From Litoditis marina (Eukaryota; Nematoda; Chromadorea; Rhabditida; Rhabditidae): 64,000 nt of DNA. Both the position numbers and the translations under genes were made by a program. Shown piece by piece: positions 12,201 through 22,742 of this stretch. The notes under the pieces are model-generated. The model was given only the letters and a program-made list of their open reading frames with translations, made no database searches and was not told the origin of the DNA. The DNA is taken from assembly GCA_964036275.1 (NCBI GenBank), contig OZ038439.1, forward strand, positions 11,116,904 through 11,180,903, read 5' to 3'. Numbering within the stretch: position 1 is the first letter of the stretch; each line of letters begins with the position of its first letter.

Positions 12201-15200
12201 TTTTTGCGTTATCGAGTTCGACTCGACTCGAAAATTTTCGAGTTTTTTCGAGTCGAGTCGTATTTCGAGTTCGACTTAAACAACCATATATCATACCCCA
12301 CTGCGTTTGTAGTTTGATGCAGTTTCTTTTCGATCAAAACTAGTACAATATAACGTGTAGCTAGTTTTCACTACAGACCTGGCTACGGTAGTCCTCTATG
12401 CTCTATTTTCGATTACACCTTTCTAGACACTCCGGTTTTCCGAAGATTTTCTCAGATTTAAAATCACAAAAAGTAATAAACAAACTAGACACGTGTTCGA
12501 AAAACTCTTTATCTCGTGCTCTGTTCTCTTATAAAGTTTACTATCAATAATTTCAGCAAACCTCAAAATGACGTATCGTCTGACCTGTGCATCAGGATAC
12601 TCGCCGGTGAAGCAGGGAAACTACTTAGTTTTCAAGTAAGTTCGGAAAAAATCGCTATCATATGGGGTTCTTATTATCAAACGCAGGCCTAAACGGTGTA
12701 GGTCGCTCAACCCCGCTTTGTTTTCGGTTTGATCCCGTTTTTTGTTTAATCTCTTGAGAAACGTCGTGTTTCAAGTTCACACCACAACAAATATTTGTTT
12801 ACCTCGTATACCTACTGTACCGAAACCGATTCCAGTTGTCTGGTCAGGAACGCGGTTTCTGGGGTATAATTGCCAACGGAAAGGCGTGAGGGTACTGTAT
12901 ATCTCATTTTTCGATGTGTACGCACACATGTCTTTGATTACGACGCTTGCCCGTTATGTGCTCCAATAGCGTAGTGGTATGCGCCCTGCTACAAACTTTT
13001 GCTCGCAGGTTCGATTCCGGCGAGAGACAGAATTTTATAAATTTGGCACCTACTATACCAAAAGTCCAAAACGGCGAACTTTGTTTGTACTTTGTACACT
13101 TCATAACACATACTTTTCCAAACACAGAATTTATCCAGAACGATAAGATCAATGCACTCGGGAGTTGTTTTATACAATTGAGATAAAATAACTAGATGGG
13201 AAAGAAGAAGTCTATTCCTCCTCCTCTTCCTCTTCCTCATCGTCTTCTCCGTATTCCTCCTCGTAGGCCTTCGATTCCGCCGCCTGGAAAGTGGTCATTT
13301 ATAAGAACTGTGAAACATTTGAGTTCGAACTTTGGCGAAGTTGATCAATAGTATTTGTAAAAAATTTCAGCTCACGAATTCAGCTCACGTTTCCGGTGAT
13401 ACAAACTGGCATTATGGCCATTGTTTGTTCGTTGATTTGCAATAAGTAATTGTATTCGGCGTACCTAGATAGAACAGAATCAATTATGAAAAATGCATTT
13501 CTGTGTTTTCTCTCATCGTCGTTTCTCAATTTTCGTTTCCTAACAATTAGAAGTATTCGGGAATCATATTTTGAACTCACATCAAGTTCTTCTTGGATCT
13601 CGTGCTCGTATTTGGCGATGATTTTCTCGAATATCGTGGGCGGGGGAGGGACTCCGGGGAAGCAAGGGAAGGCGTTTTTCTGCAGCAAAAATAAGACTAA
13701 TTCGTAGTTTGGGTCAAATTTGTTATTAGGATTTGTAGCTTGGTTTGGTTTTCGAACATCATGTTATCTTGTATGAATTCATGACTTTCAGCTGGTTTTA
13801 AAAGGGTAAAACGAGAACCAAACATTACTATTTCCAGTATTTGTGAGTGCTTCACATTGAATAACATGAAAAGTACCAAAAAGTTCTCCAAAATAGTTTT
13901 AGATTGCGTGATACTTAAAGTCTCGAATTAATAGAAGGTGTGAACTCACGGTCTCGTAGACTAATCTGCGCTCCTTGAAGTTGCGTCGGTCGATCTGTCT
14001 GTCGTATTTGGAGGCGATTTGGATCTTTTTCTGAAACAAACAGTAAAATTAATTATATTCAAAGACATGTTCACGTGAGCTTGCGGCCACACTGGATCAC
14101 GTATAATTTGTGAAACCAACTTGAAAACACGACATTCATCATGTTATTACTCTTATTTCGTGCTAAAGCGCAATAATGCATACAAAAACTAAGGGCTGTC
14201 TTGCCTAATTTGAAGACTTGTATGTGATTCGAGTCGATCGAGATAAAGTAGTGTATAGTTATCCTGTTCTCACCAATTCCTTTTTTGAGTCAACCAGTCA
14301 AGTAAACCTAATAACCAACCGGGTGGCGTCCCTCTCCCTCTCCGGCATCGGCTCCGGCCTTGCTGTTGTTGGCACGGGCGACTTGACGAGATCGCTCGTT
14401 CAACTCACGCAGCTGAAACAATTGTACAATTGTAGATCAAACTTTTTTAGTTAATAGAAAAACTGTATACTCACATATCGAAAACCATGATTGCTTTAAG
14501 AAGTAACTGGATTTGGTGAAACACCTAGCACCTACTTGATAGCCGTTTTGTGACAGTAGAGTACGTTTGCGATTGTTTCCGATTGTTTCATGTAAACGGT
14601 GAAAGCTTTTCCGACATTAGGTTTTTGCCTCTATATTAGATAACGTTCTTACAGTCTCGAGAATAAAAATTGAAACACTACTTACATCGTATACTTGACG
14701 CTCGTGCTTCTTCTCCAAATCGTACTTTACGGTCTCGATTTTGCAAATTCTCTGGTGCAGCTCCTTGATCTTGGCCTTGAGGTCTGCGGGCAGGATGCCG
14801 GCAACATCTGGGATTCCCTTGGTGATGGCCAGCATGAAGACCTAAAAATTGGTTTGAACATTTTATTCGATGAACTCAAAAAATAAAAATATTATGGAAG
14901 AACAACGTAGCTAGATTTCTCCTAGTCAAACCTTTAGTAAAGCGACACGATAATCTATTGAGACACGTTTCATGCTACACTTGACATTGTATGACGTTCA
15001 TTAACGTGTTAGGTAACCGTTCTCTACTGTTAAAAGAGGTAAATATCTCAGAAAGGTTTTTGCGCATTGACTCTGTAAAAAACGGCACATGTTCTCCCCC
15101 GAAAGATCCATGACAACCTTAATAAGCATACAATTTTAATCAAAACTTGTATTTTAAAACATGTTTTTTAAAGTTCTAAAACAAACCTGCTTGGCCTCTT

Positions 15201-15876
15201 CCTGCTGTTCCTTGGTCATTCCCATTTCTTGCTTAGCCTGCACGATGTTTCCGAACTTGTCTCCCTTGTCTTGCTTTTGGATGACAAAGTTTCTGAAATT
15301 TAATATGTTTCACACCTGTTTCAGCAGACCGAGCTCAATCAGTCAATCGTGCCAGTCCGCCAAAAGTTTTTGTCTCGTTTTTTCTTAGAACTGCTATTGA
15401 CTTAAAAGGCGAACCTTGAATTTGAACTCTCCTAGAGGGAAACACTGCAGGAAAGAAAGTTCCGAGTAGGTTGTAAGGTTTTTAAGTTGTATCAATTAGT
15501 CTTCATGCTCTTTGACCTACCTGCCACCACCGGGTGCTCCCTGTCCGAACGGGGCTCCAGCCAGTTGGGCTCTCTTCATCTTCTCTTCTTCCTTCTTCTT
15601 CTTTTCTTCCTCCATGCGCGCGCGGCGGGCTTCCTAAGCAAAACAAAATAATTAAGCTAACAAATTTGATAATTGTAAAGTTTACTCAAACATTTTCAAA
15701 AAGTGGTTCTTTCATTATCATAATGCGTCTTTTTCTCAGATACGCTCGAACAAGAACTTAAAAAAACCGTATCTAATGCTACATGTTAATTCCAAGTAAC
15801 ACGTGTCTTACACGTGATTGAAACGTGTTTGACTGATACTTGCTTCCTCCTGTTTTCTCGTCATAGGTTCTCTCTC

Positions 15877-15938
<62 letters not shown>

Positions 15939-15942
15939 CCTA

Positions 15943-15977
<35 letters not shown>

Positions 15978-18900
15978 CATCTCAAAATGTGTGTCTACAT
16001 TATGCTTACCTCCTCCTGTCTTCTTCTCTCCTCGTCGGCTCTCTTTCGCTCTGCTGCCTCCAACTCTTCCTGCTCTCTCTCCAGACGACGCTTCTCCTGC
16101 TTCTCCTTCAGCATGCGGAGTTCGTCTTCTTCCTAAAACGAACTTTCATTAAGGTTGTAGTTTTCTGTTATTCTGCAAAAGTTGTCTATCTTGAAGACAA
16201 TATGCAATAACGTTAACGATATGTTAACGATATGTCACAAAAAAGTTTGGTTTTTATAAATACTTTGGTATACATAATTTGGTATAACCGTATCATACTT
16301 TTATATGATACGGTTGAAACTACAAAGTCAGAAAACTCCTTGAATGTTCGGGTTCTACAGTTCCGCTTCGGTACTGTTTCAAACATTTTCCTAAATCACA
16401 AATCTGACCTTTGATCTTTCCATCTTTCTCTTCTCCTCGTAGTTCTCCAACATGGCGTCGTCATCGTCATCGTGACGTTTCTTGGCAGCCTGAATCGTTT
16501 TTTCTAAGTTTTGATACTAGCCAAATTCAAAATACAAGTGTGTAACGTGAAATTTCATATAGAAACTACTCATTGGTCGATTTTCTTCAAGTTTTCTAGG
16601 TAAAGTTCCCATTTTCAGCTCAGAAATTCACAGTTTTCAAAGGTTTGCCGACTGTATTCTGAGCGAACACTAGATCTCTCAATTTGTTTCAAACCAACTT
16701 TATGTTTTGTTTCACCCAATAAGTAACAGAAACAAACCAGCATGGCCTTTTCCGCCTCATTTAAGTTCTCTTCTCCTCCCTCCGCGCTCTCGGACACGCG
16801 AGCGGCGCTGAATATAGGAATTTAAATATGCTTTAAGCTTTTCGAAACAATACTTTCATCGGACAAATATTGATTGATGCATGCTCAGGTGAGCCTGTGT
16901 TTTAGAAAAGTAATTTTTTTCCCGGGTTCTGGATATAGGCGTAGCAATTGAGGTGTTATAGTCTTTTCCATTCCTACTGAGACTCCTACAGTAGGATTTC
17001 AAAACTTCCAAGCCGCTTTGCTCACTTACTTTTGATCGGAGAAGTTGAGGATTTTCGTACCTCATTCTCCTTCTCAGGTAGAGTAAATATACGAGAGGAT
17101 TTTCCATGAACTACATTATCAGCTTCACAACAGCCTTCGGAAAGTTTGTAAGGTTACTGTAGGAGTCTCAGTTGGAATGGTTAGAACTATAACTCATGCG
17201 TGATACTTTATTATTAGCTACATGTTTATGGTAGTCATGTTATAGTTCAGTTAGAGCGAAAATCATCAGGTATATAACCCTTCCATGTTAGTGCGTAGTG
17301 TTCGGAAAAGTTATAATTAGATGAGCAAGTAGCGAGCGTCCCTATTAACACATGTATTTCATTTGAAAAGAGAAATACAATAGATTCACAATATCGCGTT
17401 AGCTTGAGAAAATATCACTAAGATAAGTAATAGGATGATGTTTTTGTTTATTGTTGCAATAGACAATTTCGACTATACTAGAAGTAAATTGAGTAGTCAC
17501 GTAAAGTTAGCCTTCTAATAAGTAATCGTGCACTTTGTCATTACAGGCTTCTGAGTGCGGTTTTTACGTTTCACGTGACTGTGCATTTGACTGATAGTAT
17601 AATGTCCCATTATTGAAAAAAAGGCAAACTCAATGACGTTTGTATCTTATGTTTACAAGGTTACTGGAATCGTCAAATGCCACTCGGGGCATTACGGGGT
17701 GTTTTTTCAACCTCTGTCAAACTGTCAAGTTTTTTTTGCTCTAACATGATCTATCTCTATATTCTCCATCTGCTCGACAGCAGTCTCTCGGAGATGTTGT
17801 CTTGAAGTGGTGCGGGGATTTAGGCAAACATGCTATTCACACAAACTGTTACACTGTGCGTAGAAAAGGCCGAATCCGCTCACCGCTGTGGGGTACTGTA
17901 ATAAGAGAGAGTGTGTTTACGGAACAATGAACTTGATTGTGTGCGTGAGAGAGAGTGAGTTTCACGAATTTCACGTGAGAAAGTACGTGATTATGTGAGC
18001 GGTGAAATTGTGCTTCTCATAAATTCTCCTAATAATTGCTGGTTTTACGGAACAAGTTATTTGGTTATGTGACTGGTGACATGTTGTGATTCGAGAGTGC
18101 TAAGAAAAACTGTAAGACTTCTCAATTTTTCAAGGTATGTATGTGATTTTTGCTGGTAAAACTGTCCATGATTTGCATGAGTTTCCTCATTTTACTGTTT
18201 CGTTAGCTCTCCCTCTCTTCCTCGTTCTCTTCTTTTTTCTCCTGTCTCACGTAATCTCATGTTCTCCTGAGTCATGTTCACTCTTACTTCTCTCTCTGCT
18301 TCTTTTTCTCTCTCTTTCTCCATCTCCTCGCTCTCTCACTCTCTCTCTCTCTCTGACTCTCACCTCTCCTCCTCTTCTTCTTCTTCTTCCTCTGCGTCCT
18401 CGACCTCTTCCTCAACCTCCTCCTCTTCTACCTCCTCATCCTCGTACTCGGAGCTGCAACTCATAGTCTCAGTTGGATGAATGAGTGAGATATACTGTAT
18501 CTATCACTTTCTTCTGTGTTGTTTTTATGGCACGGGTAATGAACATGAGAAAGCCGTAAAATGTCCCCACACCTTACGGATTTCGGTAAAAGTTTTGGGC
18601 ATATTTTTTTTTCTTCAAGTTATCGGGTATTGTGAACTCAGCTAATATGTAACCAGCAAACTTTTAACAGGAAGGTTGAACTCACTACTCTTCCTCGGAC
18701 ATCTTGTGATGAACTGAAAAACATGAATTTAGTTTTATGTGCGGTGCAGAAACTCAAAAGAAATACTGAACACAATGGAAAGGAATGCAGAAATGAACTG
18801 AATCTATCAGGACAGTAGAAATTCCAAATATCTCCCAACTATTAAAAAGCTAGAACCAAGCATACCTGACTTTTTTTACCGGTCACCGCAGTGAAACTAG

Positions 18901-21900
18901 CATCATGACTACGTTTTTATATCTTGGTTCAAACAATCTTCTAGTATAACAAATGTTCCTTTGACAAACTGCGCTGGACGATGAATGATTTTTGATTGAT
19001 CGCTTACGAATTGAATCACAAACGCTGGACTACGGGGAAGAAGAAAATACACTGAATTTACACCCGAAAAGTTGAGAGATATAGTTCACACCATCCTACT
19101 GAGACTCCTACAGTAACCTTACAAATTTTCCGAAGGCTGTTGTGAAGCTGAAAATGTAGTTCATGAAAAAATCTCTCGTATATTTACTCTTTCTGAGAAG
19201 GAGAATTAGGTACGGAAATCCTCAACTCCTCCGATCAAAAGTGAGTGAGCAAAACGGCTTGGAAGTTTTGAAATCATACTGTAGAAGTCTCAGTAGGAAT
19301 GGAAAAGATTATACGTATGGTTTCGTTATCGCTAGGACAGCAGGTCTGAATTTGCGTTAAGAGATGTTGATTGTAATCACTGAGTTGTTTAACAAAGTGG
19401 ATAAGAAGACGTTTCAAGACACTATGTTGCAAGATGTATGAGCCGTACTTGCTTCAGCTTTAGGTGTTTAGCATGCACGTATCGGTGGACCACTCACTAA
19501 CCAAAATGATAGGAAAAGTTATTTTTGGAAACTATTCTGCGAGATGTATGAGCTGTGCTTGCTACGGCTCCAAGTGTAAATAATCGTCGGTTAATAACTC
19601 ACTTTACGAAAGTGTACGAAAGTACGAAAGTGTGACTAAGAGGGTATGAAAAATACGATAGAACAGAGGGAAACGTGTTGCAAAACCAGTATAGATCCAA
19701 ATATAAGCCGATCTTTCTCGACAAACTATGTTGCGAGATGTATGAGCTGCGGCTTCAGGTGTAAATGAGAGAGTCGGTGGGTGGTGGATTTGAAGAGTCG
19801 CGCCAAGAGCTGCGAGTATTTACATTGCCACAAGCCTACGCCGGCGACATCCGCGCGCGCAAGACATGAGCTAACAAAAACTCCCAAGAAAAAGAGAGTT
19901 ATGGCTAGAAATAGTTTCTTCTGGAAAAAAACTAATGAAGGAATTTTGGAATATTTTGGTTAAACTGGGATCAATAAGATTTGCGGATAAAAATAGTTCT
20001 GGATGGAAGTAATAAAGTAGCAAGTGGTCGAATTTCGTTTGTTTCCGTTTTCTGTGTAAAATGTAAGCAAATTAGTATAAAAAACTAGTGTCAAGAAAGT
20101 AAAGATTAGTTCAAGAGATAATATAAACAAAAAATATAAAACAGGTCCAATAAACGTATATTAAGAGAGAAAGGCCAAAGCTCGCTCGTTTGAAATATGG
20201 TAAAAATCTAGCTGGATTTTTGTGTTCTGTATTCAGATAAGATGTTTCATCATCGGCACTGTACTGAATAATATTTGTGATACTTTGTGCAATTTTCAAC
20301 CAAGCGAGATTAGCCTTTCTCTCTTGATATCCGTTTATTGGACCTGTTTTATATTTTTTATGATCTCTTGAACTAATCTTTACTTTCTTGACACTCGTTT
20401 TTCATACTAATTGACCTCCTTTTCTATGGTTACGGAGAAACTCTTATCAAAATAATATATAACCATGTGAAAATAATGCACATCATTTTTTAGATTATTG
20501 TAATTGTTTCCGCTCGAGGCGGGAGTCGAACCTCAATTCGTTTTCACTACAACAGAAATTGTATCCACTGTGCCACTCAGACATGTGAATGCAAATGAAA
20601 ACTAGGCTGTACGCGCAACCGAATTCTGAGCTGAGAGGTTTAGGAATCAATTTCACGTGATTCTCCTTTTTCATTTTCATTTTCTCGAAACCGGTCGATT
20701 CAGACATTTACCTGAGACCATTCAAGGCCCTACCATCCTTAAAGGGACCGTACCTCTATAATGTGCAATGTAGGCAATTTTTGAAAAATGAGAAGAGTCT
20801 TTCATTCTGTTTTGAGATCAAAGTTCATACATTACGTACAGAGAGTTCAGAAAACCACATTATTACGGAGCAAAACAGATGCGAACAGGATTTGGGTTAC
20901 ATTGATGCAGCAATCCTTAATCTATCACTGCTTTGTAGTTTTAATGATATTTAGAAATCTTTTTACACAGATTTCATATTGGTAATTTTGGCCATGTTTT
21001 GAATATGGTTTCGTAATTTTATGGACATTTTGAAAATTTTGTACGTAGGTGAACTCGGCGGTGTATGTACGTGCGCGTGGTCGCGCCACATTTTTGAGAA
21101 CACGAAACAAGACAGGAAGTTGACACCTATATGAATTATTTTGGTTTTTCAATGTGAACAATATCGACTAATCAGCTCAAACCTCCAAATTAAAGAGGAA
21201 CGGTCCCTTTAAAATAAAATTTGCAACGATGACTGATAAATACGTATACCCCAACTTTTTATTCCCTTCATAACAGTGTAAACCGTGTTCAGAGATTTTC
21301 ATTGAGTGCGAAGCTGTGCCCAGAAAAGAGGGCGGACATTTTTTTGTAGCCGCCGCCGCCGCCCCGTTACGGAAGCCATTTTTGTGAGACGTTTACCCTT
21401 CCAACTCACGTCCACTGAGTTATTTCGAACTCAAACTAACACATCTTATAGATGTATGCCCTTTAGTTGCTCACGGCAAGTTTCTTGAAACATGGTTCAC
21501 AACTAACGAAGAAACGGGCAAAAAACTTTTCAAAACGTCTGCATAGTTGAGAACAAAAACTAATCTGCGCAGCGCTCCGCGCTGCGCACGATAAGCTCCA
21601 TTCTGAGAATAGTTTTTGTCCCTGTTCCTATGGTTGGAGTATGGTTACGAAATTGAACTTCTTACGAATACCTAGGACAGGCTTTCATAAAACGACATCA
21701 TTGTTCAGTGTTGTTTCTATAACCTGTATGCGATATTCGAAGCTCAAGCTTTTCTGAAATTTCGCTAAAATATTGAAATTTAAAAATTTGTTCATGGTGT
21801 CTCCCAAATCTTCACAGGATGCAAACTTCAGCGCCGTCGAGTCAGTATTGAGTAAAGAACAATAAAACAATTTCAGCAAGAACCAATGTGGTTCCATGCA

Positions 21901-22242
21901 TCACTCGGATATGTGTAATCGAGACGAGTTTTGTGCTTTCAAGAACAGTTCGCCATTCGCTTTTTGCTGTGGAAAGAGCACTGGAAGCAGTGAGTTGAAC
22001 CTTCTTCGAACATTTTTTTTTTCAAATGGGAATATAGAGCTCTACCAGTTTATTTTCAAACATTGTGATTTTTCATCCCCTAAGAAATGAAGTAACAGTT
22101 TTGATTTTTTCTCAATTTCGATTTATTCTCATATTCACTTTTCATCAAACTTTTTCCAGACATTGTCTCCTACGACATATATGGGATGAACTATAGACGC
22201 AGAAGCAGACGAAACACACAACAATCTTATATTTCAATCTGA
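9218..22242 (+). CDS. Secreted two-module Kunitz-like cysteine-rich protein (10 exons, 315 aa)
   Basis: Exons: 9218-9242, 10048-10109, 10508-10625, 10941-11011, 11210-11354, 11578-11705, 11976-12099, 12557-12635, 21877-21989, 22160-22242. All junctions are GT/AG, phases agree throughout, and the stop is TGA. The start MWTLVWVMVAVSGALA is a clear signal peptide, so the product should be secreted. Two homologous modules follow. Each has a short Kunitz-like stretch (NCENTPRGEVKFYFD; DCNVNGDRGEVEWYVEN) with three cysteines, then a linker, then a second motif (EICNKDESC..GYCC; DMCNRDEFC..AFCC). The tail is basic (YRRRSRRN). The cysteine count is lower than in inhibitory Kunitz domains, so protease inhibition is not assured. 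The 9,241-nt intron 8 encloses the antisense troponin T gene. Continuity is inferred from phase 2 on both sides and from module symmetry; otherwise the stop at 12637-12639 would end a shorter protein. Confidence 0.78.
9520..9620 (+). mobile_element. AGTCACGTGA-type foldback MITE, copy 1 (in intron 1)
   Basis: Shares the core AGCATTCTAATGAGGC, CGTGCACTTTGTCATTGCAC and TTTCACGTGACT with copies at 17490, 39660 (inverted), 43400 and 54277. No coding capacity. Confidence 0.7.
12120..12290. repeat. Low-complexity TTCGAGTTT repeat
   Basis: Iterated CGAGTTTT / GACTCGACTCGAAAA motifs form a degenerate, partly palindromic array that starts with TAGGGTTGTTAATCGAG. Related arrays with the same AGGGTTGTT edge occur near 31660-32036 and 51925-52083. 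It lies in intron 7 of the Kunitz-like gene. Confidence 0.7.
12868..13062 (+). mobile_element. tRNA-derived SINE-like element, copy 1
   Basis: A ~195-bp repeat shared with 26999-27205 (inverted) and 50474-50672. It begins with TTGCCAACGGAAAGGC and carries GTACGCACACATGTC, then a tRNA-like box A (AATAGCGTAGTGGTATGCG) and box B (GGTTCGATTCC), and ends with GGCGAGAGACAGAA and TATAAATTTGGCACC. The boxes at about 12966-13025 match internal RNA polymerase III promoter elements. The acceptor ends do not pair, so it is not a functional tRNA. It lies within the large intron. Confidence 0.75.
13212..18702 (-). CDS. Troponin T (12 exons, 366 aa)
   Basis: Exons from 5' to 3' (minus strand): 18702-18686, 18453-18364, 16807-16738, 16489-16409, 16132-16010, 15633-15521, 15292-15187, 14841-14686, 14412-14320, 14030-13950, 13679-13581, 13283-13212. 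Phases agree and the stop is TAG. Troponin T anchors the troponin complex to tropomyosin on thin filaments. Seen: the start MSEEEYSEYEDEE with a long poly-Glu stretch, a charged coiled-coil rich in Lys/Arg/Glu (residues ~85-165), the conserved block FGNIVQAKQEMGMTKEQQE, then ILPADLKAKIKELHQRI and IQIASKYDRQIDRR, and a C-terminal poly-Glu tail typical of invertebrate troponin T. The acidic N-terminus and the length fit the worm family (mup-2/tnt group); which orthologue is undecided, and N-terminal alternative exons may be missed in the 1.5-kb intron 2. The gene lies antisense inside the large intron of the Kunitz-like gene. The exon 9 donor is the weaker GTTGGT. Confidence 0.93.
15868..15977. 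repeat. (CT)n microsatellite in troponin T intron
   Basis: About 100 bp of near-pure CT, broken by a short ATATATACCTA. Open frames on both strands through it are artefacts. Confidence 0.9.
16968..17180 (+). mobile_element. CCATTCCTACTGAGACT MITE, copy 1
   Basis: A 213-bp element with terminal inverted repeats CCATTCCTACTGAGACTCCT / TACTGTAGGAGTCTCAG..GGAATGG. It is the reverse complement of the copy at 19091-19302 over its whole length. It lies in troponin T intron 2. Confidence 0.85.
17490..17590 (+). mobile_element. AGTCACGTGA-type foldback MITE, copy 2
   Basis: Starts at GAGTAGTCACGTAAAG and ends at TTTCACGTGACTGTGC; the core CGTGCACTTTGTCATT is shared with the other four copies. Confidence 0.65.
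18292..18361. repeat. CT-rich tract
   Basis: A polypyrimidine (plus strand) tract next to the poly-Glu exon of troponin T; it gives spurious plus-strand open frames. Confidence 0.7.
19091..19302 (-). mobile_element. CCATTCCTACTGAGACT MITE, copy 2 (inverted)
   Basis: Near full-length inverted copy of 16968-17180, located upstream of the troponin T start. The shared interior includes CAGCTTCACAACAGCCTTCG on the opposite strand and a GAGAAGGAGAA block. Confidence 0.85.
19415..19775. repeat. Three diverged direct repeats (GCGAGATGTATGAGCTG)
   Basis: Units around 19421-19475, 19532-19585 and 19720-19772 share ACTATGTTGC(A/G)AGATGTATGAGC, then GCTTCAGGTGTA. No coding potential recognised. It lies upstream of troponin T. 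Confidence 0.6.
20068..20412. mobile_element. 345-bp foldback element
   Basis: Left arm 20068-20182 and right arm about 20298-20412 are inverted copies; TTAGTTCAAGAGAT pairs with ATCTCTTGAACTAA, and GGTCCAATAAACG with CGTTTATTGGACC. The outer edge is AATTAGTATAAAAAACTAG. The ~115-bp loop is unique. No transposase. Confidence 0.8.
20513..20583 (-). other. tRNA-like sequence (possible pseudo-tRNA)
   Basis: On the minus strand it holds a box A-like GTGGCACAGTGGATACA and a box B GGTTCGACTCC about 35 nt apart, as in a tRNA gene. The ends (GTCTGA / CTCGAGCGG) do not form a clean acceptor stem, so a functional tRNA is unlikely. Confidence 0.45.
20739..21212. mobile_element. TTAA-flanked element with 24-bp terminal inverted repeats
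   Basis: The left end TTAAAGGGACCGTACCTCT matches the reverse complement of the right end (AGAGGAACGGTCCCTTTAA) with about two mismatches; both ends contain TTAA. Its 474 bp has no transposase. TTAA target use is the habit of piggyBac-type elements; assignment to that superfamily is inference. Confidence 0.75.
21560..21600. repeat. Perfect GC-rich hairpin
   Basis: TGCGCAGCGC-TCC-GCGCTGCGCA is a perfect 10-bp stem, flanked by the wider inverted pair GAACAAAAACTA / TAGTTTTTGTCCC. It lies in the last part of the large intron of the Kunitz-like gene; probably the end of a small mobile element. Confidence 0.6.
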
Positions 22243-22742
22243 ACTAGGCAACCAACCACTTTATTTTACCAGTACGAGATCAACAATCATTATCAATATA
22301 TCAAACTGCATAATAAACATAATAAAACTGTTTACAACTATCAACGAAGATGAAAATGTTGTATGTGTGCTACAGAGGTCAATAAATATAATGTTTGAAA
22401 GAATCAAAACCCAACGAGAAAATGAACAAAATGCAAAACTAAGTGATTTTAGAAGTATAACTAGTAGTTTTCATACAAAAGTTTGGCCAAACTAGAGCAC
22501 AGTAACATTCCAATTAGTAGAAATGGGTACTTTTCGAATCGAGTATTCTGAAACAAGCTACTTAGTCGGTAGATGTCATAAATTTGGGTGTAGTTATTGA
22601 TTGATTAAACATAATGTAGCATTGAACAATACGATGCAGGTGCGCGGTTTCTCCACGTTTTTCACGTGTGAAATAACTATGTTCCGTGAATCAGTTTAGT
22701 GACAATTTTTGCTTCTTTTTGTTAAAGTTTACTACAAAGTAA
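22243..22742. other. Convergent intergenic region
   Basis: The 500 bp between the stop of the Kunitz-like gene (+) and the stop of the Gln/Asn-rich gene (-). AATAAA-like signals for the plus-strand gene occur around 22311-22325 (AATAAACATAATAAAACTG). No gene seen. Confidence 0.6.

Noticed and set aside
12637..12639. TAA as the true end of the Kunitz-like gene
   Set aside because: It overlaps a strong GTAAGT donor in the right phase, and exons 9-10 complete the second module; kept as an alternative only.
13390..13468. Extra troponin T exon between exons 11 and 12
   Set aside because: A GTGAGC donor-like site exists, but the 79-nt length breaks the phase between two phase-0 exons, and the sequence is not troponin-like.
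15779..16152. Arg/Glu-rich and Ser/Leu-rich frames over the (CT)n tract
   Set aside because: Pure microsatellite translation.
18137..18480. Plus-strand Ser/Leu-rich frames at the troponin N-terminal exon
   Set aside because: Antisense shadow of the poly-Glu exon and adjoining CT tract.
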